A DNA stretch of 52,358 nucleotides from Candidatus Omnitrophota bacterium. GTDB lineage: Bacteria > Omnitrophota > Gorgyraeia > Tantalellales > Tantalellaceae. The notes under the pieces were generated by a model. That model ran no database searches. It saw only the letters and a program-made list of their open reading frames with translations, and was not told the DNA's origin. Shown one piece after another: positions 19,055-27,402 of this stretch. The position numbers were made by a program, and so were the translations under genes. The stretch is taken from assembly GCA_015231405.1 (NCBI GenBank), contig JADGBR010000024.1, forward strand, positions 3,375 to 55,732, in the 5' to 3' direction. The first letter of the stretch is position 1. Every line of letters begins with the position of its first letter.

Positions 19055-19083
19055 TTGACATTTTATACGACTAACAGTATAAT
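19055..19083 (+). promoter_or_regulatory. Consensus sigma70-type promoter TTGACA-N17-TATAAT
   Basis: TTGACA 19055-19060, 17-nt spacer, TATAAT 19078-19083. The ORF-track start at 19055 is therefore the -35 box. Confidence 0.85.
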
Positions 19084-19096
19084 GGTAAATAACCAT

Positions 19097-22000
19097 ATGA
19101 AAGATATGAGGAAAATTCTTACCTATATCGTGGTGCTTACGTTTACTACAGTGAACCTGTCTTTTGGGGACGCTAGGGGCGATCTATTGCAAAAGATGGT
19201 GGACCACCTTTCTCCGATGCTTCGTTCTTGGGGTATAAGCCTTGAAGAGAACCAGGGGGAAATGGATAAATTCATCGGCGGCCTGGGGGATACAGGTGAG
19301 GAGTTCCTTGAGCGAAAGGATGAGTTGAAAGCGGATTTCGCTAAAAAATATTTAATTGTCTCGTTCAAGAGAACATGGGCTCTTCTTTTGGCGGAAGCTG
19401 AAAAAGAATTGGCAGGCAGGACAGGCAAAATTGAAAGCCCGTTTAAACGCGCGGCCGGGCATTGGAACGATTCAAGGGAGGAGACGGTAAAGAAATGGAT
19501 AATGAGGGATGTACTTTTAAAGGCTGAAGGAAGCTTTAGGAAAGCCAAACCCCGGGGCGATTTCAGTCCGGTTGGAAGAATGATAGAAGAGGTTATTGAA
19601 GCCCTTTTCATAGAGATCGACGCGGAAACGATAACCGATACTAGTCAGGTGACGCGGATGTTGGAGGATACCGCAGGGCAGTTGTATCTTGATGCCGGAA
19701 CCCCCGCGGAAAAAGTTGATTCTCTCATCAGAGAAGCGATAAAGGAAGGGTGGAGGGATGAGATTGTAACGAACAGCGTGGAATATTCCATCACTTTGCC
19801 CGAGGTGACAGTAGTGCCCGGAACTTATACCGTGCAGAAAGTGGGAGAAAAATATGATGTGAAAGCGAGCCTCAATAAGGCACTTCCCTATGACGATATG
19901 GGGGCCCTCGACCTCCTCGAAATAGGCGCGAGATCGGTCATCGCGGTCAATGAGATAATAAAAAATATCACCGGGCTCAGTGACGATGAACTCGGGACGA
20001 GAGCCGCCGAGGTCTATGGTGAACTAGCCCGTGAAGGCGTATACCGGTATGAAACACTTGAGAGATATCCCGTGGAAAAAGCCGGGGAAAAGAATGGGAT
20101 CGATCTCAGCGGGTTATTCGATCAACTCGTGGATACTAATTCTGAACTATACTCTTTCCTTTCCATAAGATTTTCAGCGATCCGGCCCGGAGAGGAAGGG
20201 GCTCTGGCCGTTTCGGTTACGAGGACCATGCTAAATGCCTGGATATACTGGGCAGGGCAAGGCAAAAATGAAACTTTTGAGTTACCCTCGCGGATAGTCG
20301 CGGTTAAGAGGGGCCTTATTGTTAATCTGTACAACGAAAAGATGGCAGATGCACTTAACAGTAGGGGCCTAGCCGTAAATTCGCATCCGGGCCGCGGCGG
20401 GGACCCTTTTGACAGGCTGCTCTATCAAGTTCACCAGGACTCCGGGATATATCATACCGCGATAGAAGAGCGGTATGAGCCCTGGACAAAACATGAGATC
20501 GCGCATATCGATAGGGCCAATGTCGACGGAGCCGCCAGAGTGGTTTTCCACGACAGATATGACGCTATCATTGCCTTCGGAGGGAAAGAGCTCACCCCGA
20601 GTGACCGGGACACGCTAAAAAAGAAGGTCAGCCTGGATCTTAATACAAGGAGGAACCATCTTCTGCAGGTATTTAAAGATCGCGTAGCAAGCGATGTGAC
20701 TTTCTACAGGGAAAACTACGGTATAGACCTCGAGAGTATCAGCGCCGAAGAGATAGAGCGGATGATCCCGTATTTTGACAGCCACATGGTCGAGGCGATG
20801 GTTGAGACCTGGTTTCAGTGGGTCCTGTCGGCTGAAAAGACGAGGCGTGGCGAAGAGGTGTTCGTTAACGAACAGTTGAACCTAAGCGGAAAGAAAGGCG
20901 AAGCCGACGTGAGCGCCATCCAGAAAAGGGTGGAACAGGAAATAGATAAAAGATATCCGGAAAGCCAGAATAGTATTAGGGGAAGGATAGCGTCTGAGGT
21001 AGATCTTTACGACAGGCTACCGGCGGCAACGCCCGGCGATTTCGCGTCCACCGATACCGGGGGCGTGAAACAAGAGGTATTCTCCGTCACTTTCCCCGGC
21101 GGGCAAAAGAGAGCAGCGGCGCCCGCGGCTTTTACCGGGAAGAAGAAGGATAGCGACGTGTATCCATACATAAAAGAGGTCAGGTTCATGAAAGACGGTG
21201 ACGGGGATATAAGCGCCGAATGGAGCGTGAGTATCTTGGCAGAAAAGTTCTCCGAAGCGCCGGCTTTCTCTGAACTTCTATCGCATATCGAGTTTGACGG
21301 CCCCGTACAGCTCGTGTCGGATGAAGGGTTCCTTATCTTTGACGAGAAGGGTAACCGCACCGGCGTTCTTGCAAAAGGCAGTTTAGAGGTCACAATAAAG
21401 GACGGGAAGGTAGCCGGAATAGGGATAACGGTTCCGTCTGGCGCTCCAGTCCAGGAATACAAGCTTGTAGCCCAAAGCGGTCAGGTGGCGGATATACGCA
21501 TTAAATATGAACAGAAAAAAGAGGAGAAGATGATATACGCCGTGCTATCGTCATTCTTCGCCAATATCGCCGAATTGCGCGGCAAGAAAACAGATATTTT
21601 CCTGCCGGTGGAGGGTTTTAATAAAAATAGCGATATTGCCGAAGGAGATGAAAGGGAGGACAATTTAAATATCAATATGCCCGGGATCGTGAAAAGACTG
21701 CAGGATATTTTTAATGATATACTCGGAAAAGCCGATGATGGCGAGAACTCAATAAAGATAATCCCTTATGAGACGTCCTCGTTCACGAGCGGCGGACTGG
21801 ACTTTAAAAGGATGCTCCGGGCCGGGGCCAACGGCGTGGTAGGTCTTGCCCTGGACAAGGTCGATGAGGGGGTTTCGGATAAGCTTAAGGATTTCCACGT
21901 CCTACCGTTCCGTAATATCAATGAACTGGCCGAAGGCAAGAACAGGGACCTGATAGAGATGACTGCGCTCGCCATAATGCAGGCGAGGCTTACCGGGGAT

Positions 22001-22312
22001 AAGATACTCGATAAAAGTAACGAGTATGTGAGCGATTTTGCGCGCGCCGCGGGCCTCATGTACGAGAAAGACCTTTTAAACGATAGAGAAAGGCATAACC
22101 TGTTCCTTTTTATACCGCATTCCGGGCTGCCGGGCCATGATGAACTGTATAAGGTCAGGGATCCATGGGTACAAGACTTCTTAGCCGAGATCGATGGCTG
22201 GAAGACCAACATAGCCCGAAAGATCAACTTCATGCTCGGCGAGATGAAACCTCTCATCCAGGAACTCAAGAACCGCTTCGACGCGATCAAGAAAACGATG
22301 TGGTCGGCGTAA
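19097..22312 (+). CDS. Large exported protein of unknown function
   Basis: Signal-peptide-like N-terminus MKDMRKILTYIVVLTFTTVNLSFGDARG; long ORF; correct start likely ATG 19097 (or 19106). Confidence 0.75.
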   Translation: MKDMRKILTYIVVLTFTTVNLSFGDARGDLLQKMVDHLSPMLRSWGISLEENQGEMDKFIGGLGDTGEEFLERKDELKADFAKKYLIVSFKRTWALLLAEAEKELAGRTGKIESPFKRAAGHWNDSREETVKKWIMRDVLLKAEGSFRKAKPRGDFSPVGRMIEEVIEALFIEIDAETITDTSQVTRMLEDTAGQLYLDAGTPAEKVDSLIREAIKEGWRDEIVTNSVEYSITLPEVTVVPGTYTVQKVGEKYDVKASLNKALPYDDMGALDLLEIGARSVIAVNEIIKNITGLSDDELGTRAAEVYGELAREGVYRYETLERYPVEKAGEKNGIDLSGLFDQLVDTNSELYSFLSIRFSAIRPGEEGALAVSVTRTMLNAWIYWAGQGKNETFELPSRIVAVKRGLIVNLYNEKMADALNSRGLAVNSHPGRGGDPFDRLLYQVHQDSGIYHTAIEERYEPWTKHEIAHIDRANVDGAARVVFHDRYDAIIAFGGKELTPSDRDTLKKKVSLDLNTRRNHLLQVFKDRVASDVTFYRENYGIDLESISAEEIERMIPYFDSHMVEAMVETWFQWVLSAEKTRRGEEVFVNEQLNLSGKKGEADVSAIQKRVEQEIDKRYPESQNSIRGRIASEVDLYDRLPAATPGDFASTDTGGVKQEVFSVTFPGGQKRAAAPAAFTGKKKDSDVYPYIKEVRFMKDGDGDISAEWSVSILAEKFSEAPAFSELLSHIEFDGPVQLVSDEGFLIFDEKGNRTGVLAKGSLEVTIKDGKVAGIGITVPSGAPVQEYKLVAQSGQVADIRIKYEQKKEEKMIYAVLSSFFANIAELRGKKTDIFLPVEGFNKNSDIAEGDEREDNLNINMPGIVKRLQDIFNDILGKADDGENSIKIIPYETSSFTSGGLDFKRMLRAGANGVVGLALDKVDEGVSDKLKDFHVLPFRNINELAEGKNRDLIEMTALAIMQARLTGDKILDKSNEYVSDFARAAGLMYEKDLLNDRERHNLFLFIPHSGLPGHDELYKVRDPWVQDFLAEIDGWKTNIARKINFMLGEMKPLIQELKNRFDAIKKTMWSA

Positions 22313-22332
22313 TTCGAGTTAACTGAAAAAGC

Positions 22333-22360
22333 GGTTCGTAGTTCGTGAATCGTGGTTCGT
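22333..22360 (+). repeat. Degenerate heptanucleotide tandem repeat (ggttcgt, 4 units)
   Basis: ggttcgt agttcgt gaatcgt ggttcgt. Confidence 0.75.
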
Positions 22361-22410
22361 AGGAAAGACCAACCTGCAACAATAGAGAACCACTGATCAC
22401 GCCGTTATGC

Positions 22411-23505
22411 TTACGACAAGATCTGCCAGAAATGCCTCGGCATGCGTTTCGCCATCTTGAGCGCGCCGTTGGCTCCCGCGAAGACCGGTTCCTCGACGCG
22501 CCTCACTTTTCCGCCGCCCAGTTCTTTCATGCCTTCTTCGACGAGTTTAGATAAGCCGATCATCTGGCTGCCGCCGCCGGCGAGGATGACGTTATTCCGG
22601 AGGCTCTCCTGGAACTCGGGGTCGTAAGTGGCGATAAGCTCCGCTATGGCGTCAACGATAGGGGGGACGATGCTCCTACATGCTGAGCGGAGCTCGTCGG
22701 TGATATCGATCTCGTGCGGTCGCCCTTTCACCGGGAAGTTGGCCGTTATCTTGTCGGAATGGTCCGCCACGAAACCGTAGCGCTCCTTAAGGGATTTGAT
22801 CATATTGGTCGTGAACTGCGCGTTGGGATTCTTCGCGCGTATGAATTTCGCGAACTGTTCGTCAACGTGGTCGCCGGCTTTGTCGAAAGTTATCTGGTCT
22901 TCTTCCGTGGGAAGAGTGCCATGCAGGCGGCAGAGGTCTACCGTCCCGGCACCGATGTCGATGATGAGCGCCCTGTCGAGTATCCCCATGCCGTAAGCCA
23001 CCGAGAAAGGCTCGGAGCAGACCATAACCGCGTTCAAAATGCCGCGCGCGGCGTCCACGAGTATGCGTTTACTTGAGACGCTGGCCCGCGCCGGAGCGCC
23101 TATGACGCCGTAGACAGGCTGGCCCGGTTTCGGCCTTGTCAGGGTCAAAAGATGTTTTACCAGGAGCTGCGCGGCTTTCAGGTTGATGTTCTCGCCGCTT
23201 TTGGTCTCCTGTATGACGCCCTTCGCCAGGGGCCGTACGAGCTCGACGGATAACCTGTTCTTAAGCGCCGCTTCGCCGAATAAAGGCTCTGTGCCGAGGA
23301 GCTCCTCGGCGATATTATCCTTCGGGAACCCTACGAATGACGGGACAACCTCGCGGACGCCGTTACTCGCGGCTATTACGGACGACGATGTTCCGAGATC
23401 TATGCCGACAAAAAGGGCCTCGGTTTCCGAGGCGAAAGTGTCGGAATTATTGACGGAAGCGCCGGGAACTTGTGAGCCGAGGTCCATATCTTTTTTCTTT
23501 GCCAT
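22411..23505 (-). CDS. MamK-like actin-family ATPase
   Basis: VGIDLGTSSSVIAASNGVREVVPSFVGFPKD; VIGAPARAS; VCSEPFSVAYGMG; LIIDIGAGTVDLC; EEDQITFDKAGDHVDEQF; ILAGGGSQMIGL; C-terminal RMPRHFWQIL. Matches MamK motif order as remembered. Confidence 0.85.
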   Translation of the reverse strand: MAKKKDMDLGSQVPGASVNNSDTFASETEALFVGIDLGTSSSVIAASNGVREVVPSFVGFPKDNIAEELLGTEPLFGEAALKNRLSVELVRPLAKGVIQETKSGENINLKAAQLLVKHLLTLTRPKPGQPVYGVIGAPARASVSSKRILVDAARGILNAVMVCSEPFSVAYGMGILDRALIIDIGAGTVDLCRLHGTLPTEEDQITFDKAGDHVDEQFAKFIRAKNPNAQFTTNMIKSLKERYGFVADHSDKITANFPVKGRPHEIDITDELRSACRSIVPPIVDAIAELIATYDPEFQESLRNNVILAGGGSQMIGLSKLVEEGMKELGGGKVRRVEEPVFAGANGALKMAKRMPRHFWQILS

Positions 23506-23532
23506 GATAAGCTCCTTTAGATTTGAAATGTT

Positions 23533-23961
23533 TTAGGACGCGTTCTTTTTAGCCAATTCAGGTTTTTGAAGGGCTATATTCTGTTTGAGTATCGTGGCGA
23601 GGATATTTTTCTCATCCGCGCTGAACTGGTCCTCTCTATTGATGGAGTCAAGCGACATTGACACTGTCCGGGCGTTGAACCTGCCGCTGGCCTTCAGTTC
23701 CGCTATAGTTTCCTGGAGCGCGTGGATGCGTTCGGTGAGTACCTGAAGACGTCTGTTATACTCTTCCTGGGAGAGAGCTCCTTGTCCGCCGAATTCCGCC
23801 TGGATAATAGCGCGGATATCGTCCATAGACAGCCGATCCTTCCTGAACCACGAACCCGCACTCATCAAATTTCTCCAGCTACCCGCCAAATAACGGTGAG
23901 TTAATCCCGTGATCCTGCCGGCGGTCCTTATAGCAGTCAAATGTATTTTAGCGGTTGTCAT
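23533..23961 (-). CDS. Small coiled-coil protein in apparent operon with the MamK-like gene
   Basis: 27-nt gap to the downstream actin gene; heptad-like region LSQEEYNRRLQVLTERIHALQETIAELKA. Confidence 0.6.
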   Translation of the reverse strand: MTTAKIHLTAIRTAGRITGLTHRYLAGSWRNLMSAGSWFRKDRLSMDDIRAIIQAEFGGQGALSQEEYNRRLQVLTERIHALQETIAELKASGRFNARTVSMSLDSINREDQFSADEKNILATILKQNIALQKPELAKKNAS

Positions 23962-24024
23962 AAAAGTAGAGTGATTATATCAGAAAAAAAAAAAATAGAT
24001 AAGAAATAATGGGAAATTGTTGGC

Positions 24025-24234
24025 CGGAGGTATTAGCTCAGTTGGGGGAGCGATAAAAGTGTCGTGACGCCATTGCAAGGCGTCTTGCCGCGTCTTTGCG
24101 AGGAGGCCCAGAGGCCGACGAAGCAATCCCTAAAAACTATCTCAATATTTGCGAATATAAATTTGTTGAGATCGCTTCGTCGCTTTGCTCCTCGCGATGG
24201 GCGGGTTATCCCCCAACTGAACTACTGCCTCTGG
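24025..24234. repeat. Composite palindromic element: tRNA 5'-half-like terminal inverted repeats enclosing a cgaagcaatcc-type palindrome
   Basis: Left arm cggaggtattagctcagttgggggagcgata; right arm revcomp cccagaggcagtagttcagttgggggataac; inner gcgaggaggcc...gacgaagcaatccc / gagatcgcttcgtcgctttgctcctcgc. Confidence 0.7.
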
Positions 24235-24344
24235 GTATAGGAACGGGATATTTGTAAATAATAAAAAAGTAAGATATGCTAATTTGCCCCTGGCAGAATT
24301 CTTAATTATACTTGTTATGTTAATATAATAAAAATCATGAAATC

Positions 24345-24427
24345 GAAAAGGTAAACCGGTTCAAAAACCGGGACACAAAGCTACGGGTCTAAGTCCCTTG
24401 TACTGGGATACGACAGCCGGGCTGCCG
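24345..24427 (+). ncRNA. Cyclic-di-GMP-I riboswitch (GEMM-I)
   Basis: GGTAAACCGGTTCAAAAACCGGGACACAAAGCTACGGGTCTA...TACGACAGCCGGGCTGCCG matches GEMM-I core (GGnAAACC, GGGACnCAAAGC, GGGTCTA, AGCCnGGnTGCCG); TATAAT at 24324-24329 upstream. Confidence 0.88.
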
Positions 24428-24432
24428 AAAAC

Positions 24433-27402
24433 ATGAAGAAAAATAATAATTTATATATCCCCGGTTCTATAACCTCAAAACCTTTAAGGGTTTTGCTGTC
24501 CTTTATCATCTCGTTTGTTCTTATTATGGATAATTCAATGCGGGCCTTTTCTTTCGGTCTTGATCCCGGAGCCGATATCGGGACCGGAAACCCCGTGAAC
24601 GAACTCAATATCGACACTTTCACTATTCCCGGACACCTTGGCGAGATAAAAAGAAAATTCGCCGGAAGTGGCGGGAATATAGTCATACACATACAGGACG
24701 CGCATTGCAATAAATTCGCCCAGGGAAAGATCTCGGAGATACTCGATTTCATCAATAAGGAATATGGGATAAAGACCATAAATCTCGAAGGCGGCACAGG
24801 CTCTTATGATCTCAGAACTTTCACTAAGATACCGAGCCTGGAGGTGCGCCGGGACGTGGCCGAGCATTATCTGGAGAAGGGAGACATAAACGGGGCGGAA
24901 TTCTTCGCCATAAATAATCCGGGAGAGACTGAGCTCTGGGGCGTCGAGGACAAGGAGCTTTACCTCGCCAATCTCAAAGTGTACCGGGATTCTCTGGGGT
25001 ATAAGGGGGAGGTCGATAAGTACATCGATGAACTCACGTATATTCTTTCCAATCTTAAACGCCACATTTTCGGCGAAAAGCTCCTTGAGCTGGACGAGGC
25101 TTACGCCGCTTATAAAGCGGGGACGCGCGATCTCAGGTCTTATCTTGATTTTCTGGTCAAAACGTGCGGCGCGAACGGTATAGATACGGCAGGGTTCCGG
25201 AACATATCGTCCCTTATGCGGTCCGTTTCTATGGAAGGAGGCATTAATTTTGACAAGGCGAATAAGGAGAAAGAGGTGCTCCTCGACGAGTTGAAAAAGG
25301 CCCTTTCGAAATACGACAAGGAAGAACTGGTCGCCAAAGTCCTTGATTTCAGGATTAAAAAAATATCCATGAAGGGGTTTTACGGGTATCTCATCGAAAA
25401 GGGGAGGAAATGCGGCATCGAGAAGGGCAGGTTCTCTATGCTGGAAAAATATCTCGAGTACGTGATCTGTTACGAGGGCGTCGACGTTTCGGCCGTCATG
25501 AAAGAGGTCGATTCCCTCGAGAACGCGATAAAAGAAAGATTATTCGCGAATGACGCCCAGCGGGAGCTCTCGCTATTGTCGAAAGACCTGGCGCTCTTAA
25601 AGAATATCTTCAGCATAAGCATAACGAAAGAAGATTACGGATATTATCTCGCGGCAAAGGACGGTTTTGCCGTCCGGAGATACATGGATTTTATCGAAAA
25701 GAACGCGCCTCTCTATAAGATCCAGGCGAGGCCTTCGCCCGGCATAGAGCGGCTTGATTCGCACAGAGAAGAGATCGGAGCTTTTTTTGAGTATTCCTTC
25801 AAGAGGGACGACGCTTTTATGAGGAACATGAAATTCGTCGAATGCCAGGGAGGTAAAAAAGCTGCGGTCGTCATGACCGGCGGTTTCCACACGGATAACC
25901 TGGCGGACCTCTTTAAGGGACAAGGCCTTTCCTATGTGTCGATAATCCCGAAATTCAAGAACGAGGACGGCTACGAGAGCCCGTATTTCGCTTTACTCGC
26001 CGGTGAAAGGGCCGACAGTTTCAGTGAGGCGCTAAGGCCTATTCTTACCCAGGCTTCCGCGATGCAGGTAGCCAGTAAATTATCGTCGCTCGGCGACAGC
26101 GTATGGGTAGATATCGAAATGGAGGCGTGGAGGGGGGCTGTGCATATAAGGGAGATGATCGAGAAGGAGAAAAAGGCTAGAGGGAGAGACGACATAAGGG
26201 TCAGACTTGTCAGGCGCGGCGCGGATGGCTCCATTGAAGAAGTGAAAAATAACGACGGGCAGCCGGTCGTCTTTAACAGTTTGGATAACATGAAAGAAGA
26301 TTCCCCGGCCATCGAACTCTCGATCGATGAACTCGTACAAAATGTCATGACCTACGAGATCATAGCGGCAAGCCCCGAAGCTCTGGGACAGATACTTTCC
26401 GGGAGTGTGGCGCCGGAAGATGTCCGGGTCGAAACGGCAACGGCCGTGTCGGCCGGCATAATGGAAAGGCTCTCCGGTAAGAGTTCTAAAGAGGGAGAGA
26501 AAACCTCCGGGGCCGAAAAGGGAAAGCCGGAAGTGCTGAATTTTGTGGCTGTTACGGATGGGAAAGGCAAAGTAAGGATCGTATTCGGCCCGGAAAACTC
26601 GACTTCTCACGCGCTTTTGAAAGAGAAAGGTTTCAAAGGGGTAGATATCAGGAAGGTGTGGTACGGTACCTTGAGCGCCGCGGGCGTCATCGCGAAGCCT
26701 CAGGGCGAGATGTCAGCCGAAGAGAAGGCGAAGGATGAAAAACTTATCAAGGATGTCTTCAAAGCCCGTGGTTTTCAGAGTAACCGGACCGTCCAGCTCA
26801 AGGACCCGGAGACGGTCGTCTTTTTCGTGGACCCGATAACGGGCAAGGTATTTCCCAAAGAAGACAGGACCGGCAAGCACGCCAACGTGCTTAACCAGAT
26901 CAAAGCAGAATACAAGAACGGTATCAACGCCCTATTAAACAACGAGGTGCCGGATCCGGTCAAAGCAGAGATCTTTGTCAGGATAAACGACGAAACAATG
27001 AATAGCGTTTATACGGTTCGGGATGGCAGGGTCGAACCGGTATTGGGAAGGGAAAGACTTCAGGAGATCTTGCGATCGATCGACGGTTATTTCGAACATG
27101 GCTCCGATATCCTTTTCAGGGTGTTCACCGGCGGGTACGAGTCCGAGGGAGAGGACGGCGCGAAAACGGAAGAAAAGGTCTCGACCACTCAGCAGTTCGC
27201 CGATCAGGAAGAATTAGATACTTTTGCCATGTATAAGCCGTCGCTGTACGCCGCCTTCCTCAGGTATCTCAAGAAGGCAGGCATAAACTTTTCGCGTCGA
27301 ACAGGAAACTTGCCGACGGCTCTCTCGACGAGTTCGCTAACGTGCCGATGCTGCGGAAGGAAGTCTATGACGAACTTAAGAAAGAGGGAGACATGGCTTT
27401 AA
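24433..27402 (+). CDS. Large exported protein; N-terminal half possibly TIKI/TraB/ChaN-like; probably the first part of a frameshifted gene continuing in 27342-31121
   Basis: Hydrophobic LRVLLSFIISFVLIMDNSMRAFSFG; VIHIQDAHCN...NLEGGTGSYDLR...VVMTGGFHTDNLADL; C-terminal tail from ~27290 is R/S/T/C-rich and looks out of frame. Confidence 0.7.
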   Translation: MKKNNNLYIPGSITSKPLRVLLSFIISFVLIMDNSMRAFSFGLDPGADIGTGNPVNELNIDTFTIPGHLGEIKRKFAGSGGNIVIHIQDAHCNKFAQGKISEILDFINKEYGIKTINLEGGTGSYDLRTFTKIPSLEVRRDVAEHYLEKGDINGAEFFAINNPGETELWGVEDKELYLANLKVYRDSLGYKGEVDKYIDELTYILSNLKRHIFGEKLLELDEAYAAYKAGTRDLRSYLDFLVKTCGANGIDTAGFRNISSLMRSVSMEGGINFDKANKEKEVLLDELKKALSKYDKEELVAKVLDFRIKKISMKGFYGYLIEKGRKCGIEKGRFSMLEKYLEYVICYEGVDVSAVMKEVDSLENAIKERLFANDAQRELSLLSKDLALLKNIFSISITKEDYGYYLAAKDGFAVRRYMDFIEKNAPLYKIQARPSPGIERLDSHREEIGAFFEYSFKRDDAFMRNMKFVECQGGKKAAVVMTGGFHTDNLADLFKGQGLSYVSIIPKFKNEDGYESPYFALLAGERADSFSEALRPILTQASAMQVASKLSSLGDSVWVDIEMEAWRGAVHIREMIEKEKKARGRDDIRVRLVRRGADGSIEEVKNNDGQPVVFNSLDNMKEDSPAIELSIDELVQNVMTYEIIAASPEALGQILSGSVAPEDVRVETATAVSAGIMERLSGKSSKEGEKTSGAEKGKPEVLNFVAVTDGKGKVRIVFGPENSTSHALLKEKGFKGVDIRKVWYGTLSAAGVIAKPQGEMSAEEKAKDEKLIKDVFKARGFQSNRTVQLKDPETVVFFVDPITGKVFPKEDRTGKHANVLNQIKAEYKNGINALLNNEVPDPVKAEIFVRINDETMNSVYTVRDGRVEPVLGRERLQEILRSIDGYFEHGSDILFRVFTGGYESEGEDGAKTEEKVSTTQQFADQEELDTFAMYKPSLYAAFLRYLKKAGINFSRRTGNLPTALSTSSLTCRCCGRKSMTNLRKRETWL

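Noticed and set aside
19055-19096. N-terminal extension of the 1085-aa ORF (TTG 19055 start)
   Set aside because: This segment is the TTGACA/TATAAT promoter, so it is not coding.
22411-23961. Magnetosome gene island based on the MamK-like actin
   Set aside because: No mamA/B/E/M/O/P/Q-like genes are visible in the window; a MamK-like homolog alone does not support magnetosomes.
24026-24060. tRNA gene
   Set aside because: Only an acceptor/D-arm-like half is present; no anticodon arm, T-arm or CCA end, and an inverted partner lies downstream.
27270-27310. Programmed -1 frameshift site
   Set aside because: No canonical slippery heptamer or clear downstream pseudoknot was found by eye; assembly error or mutation is equally likely.
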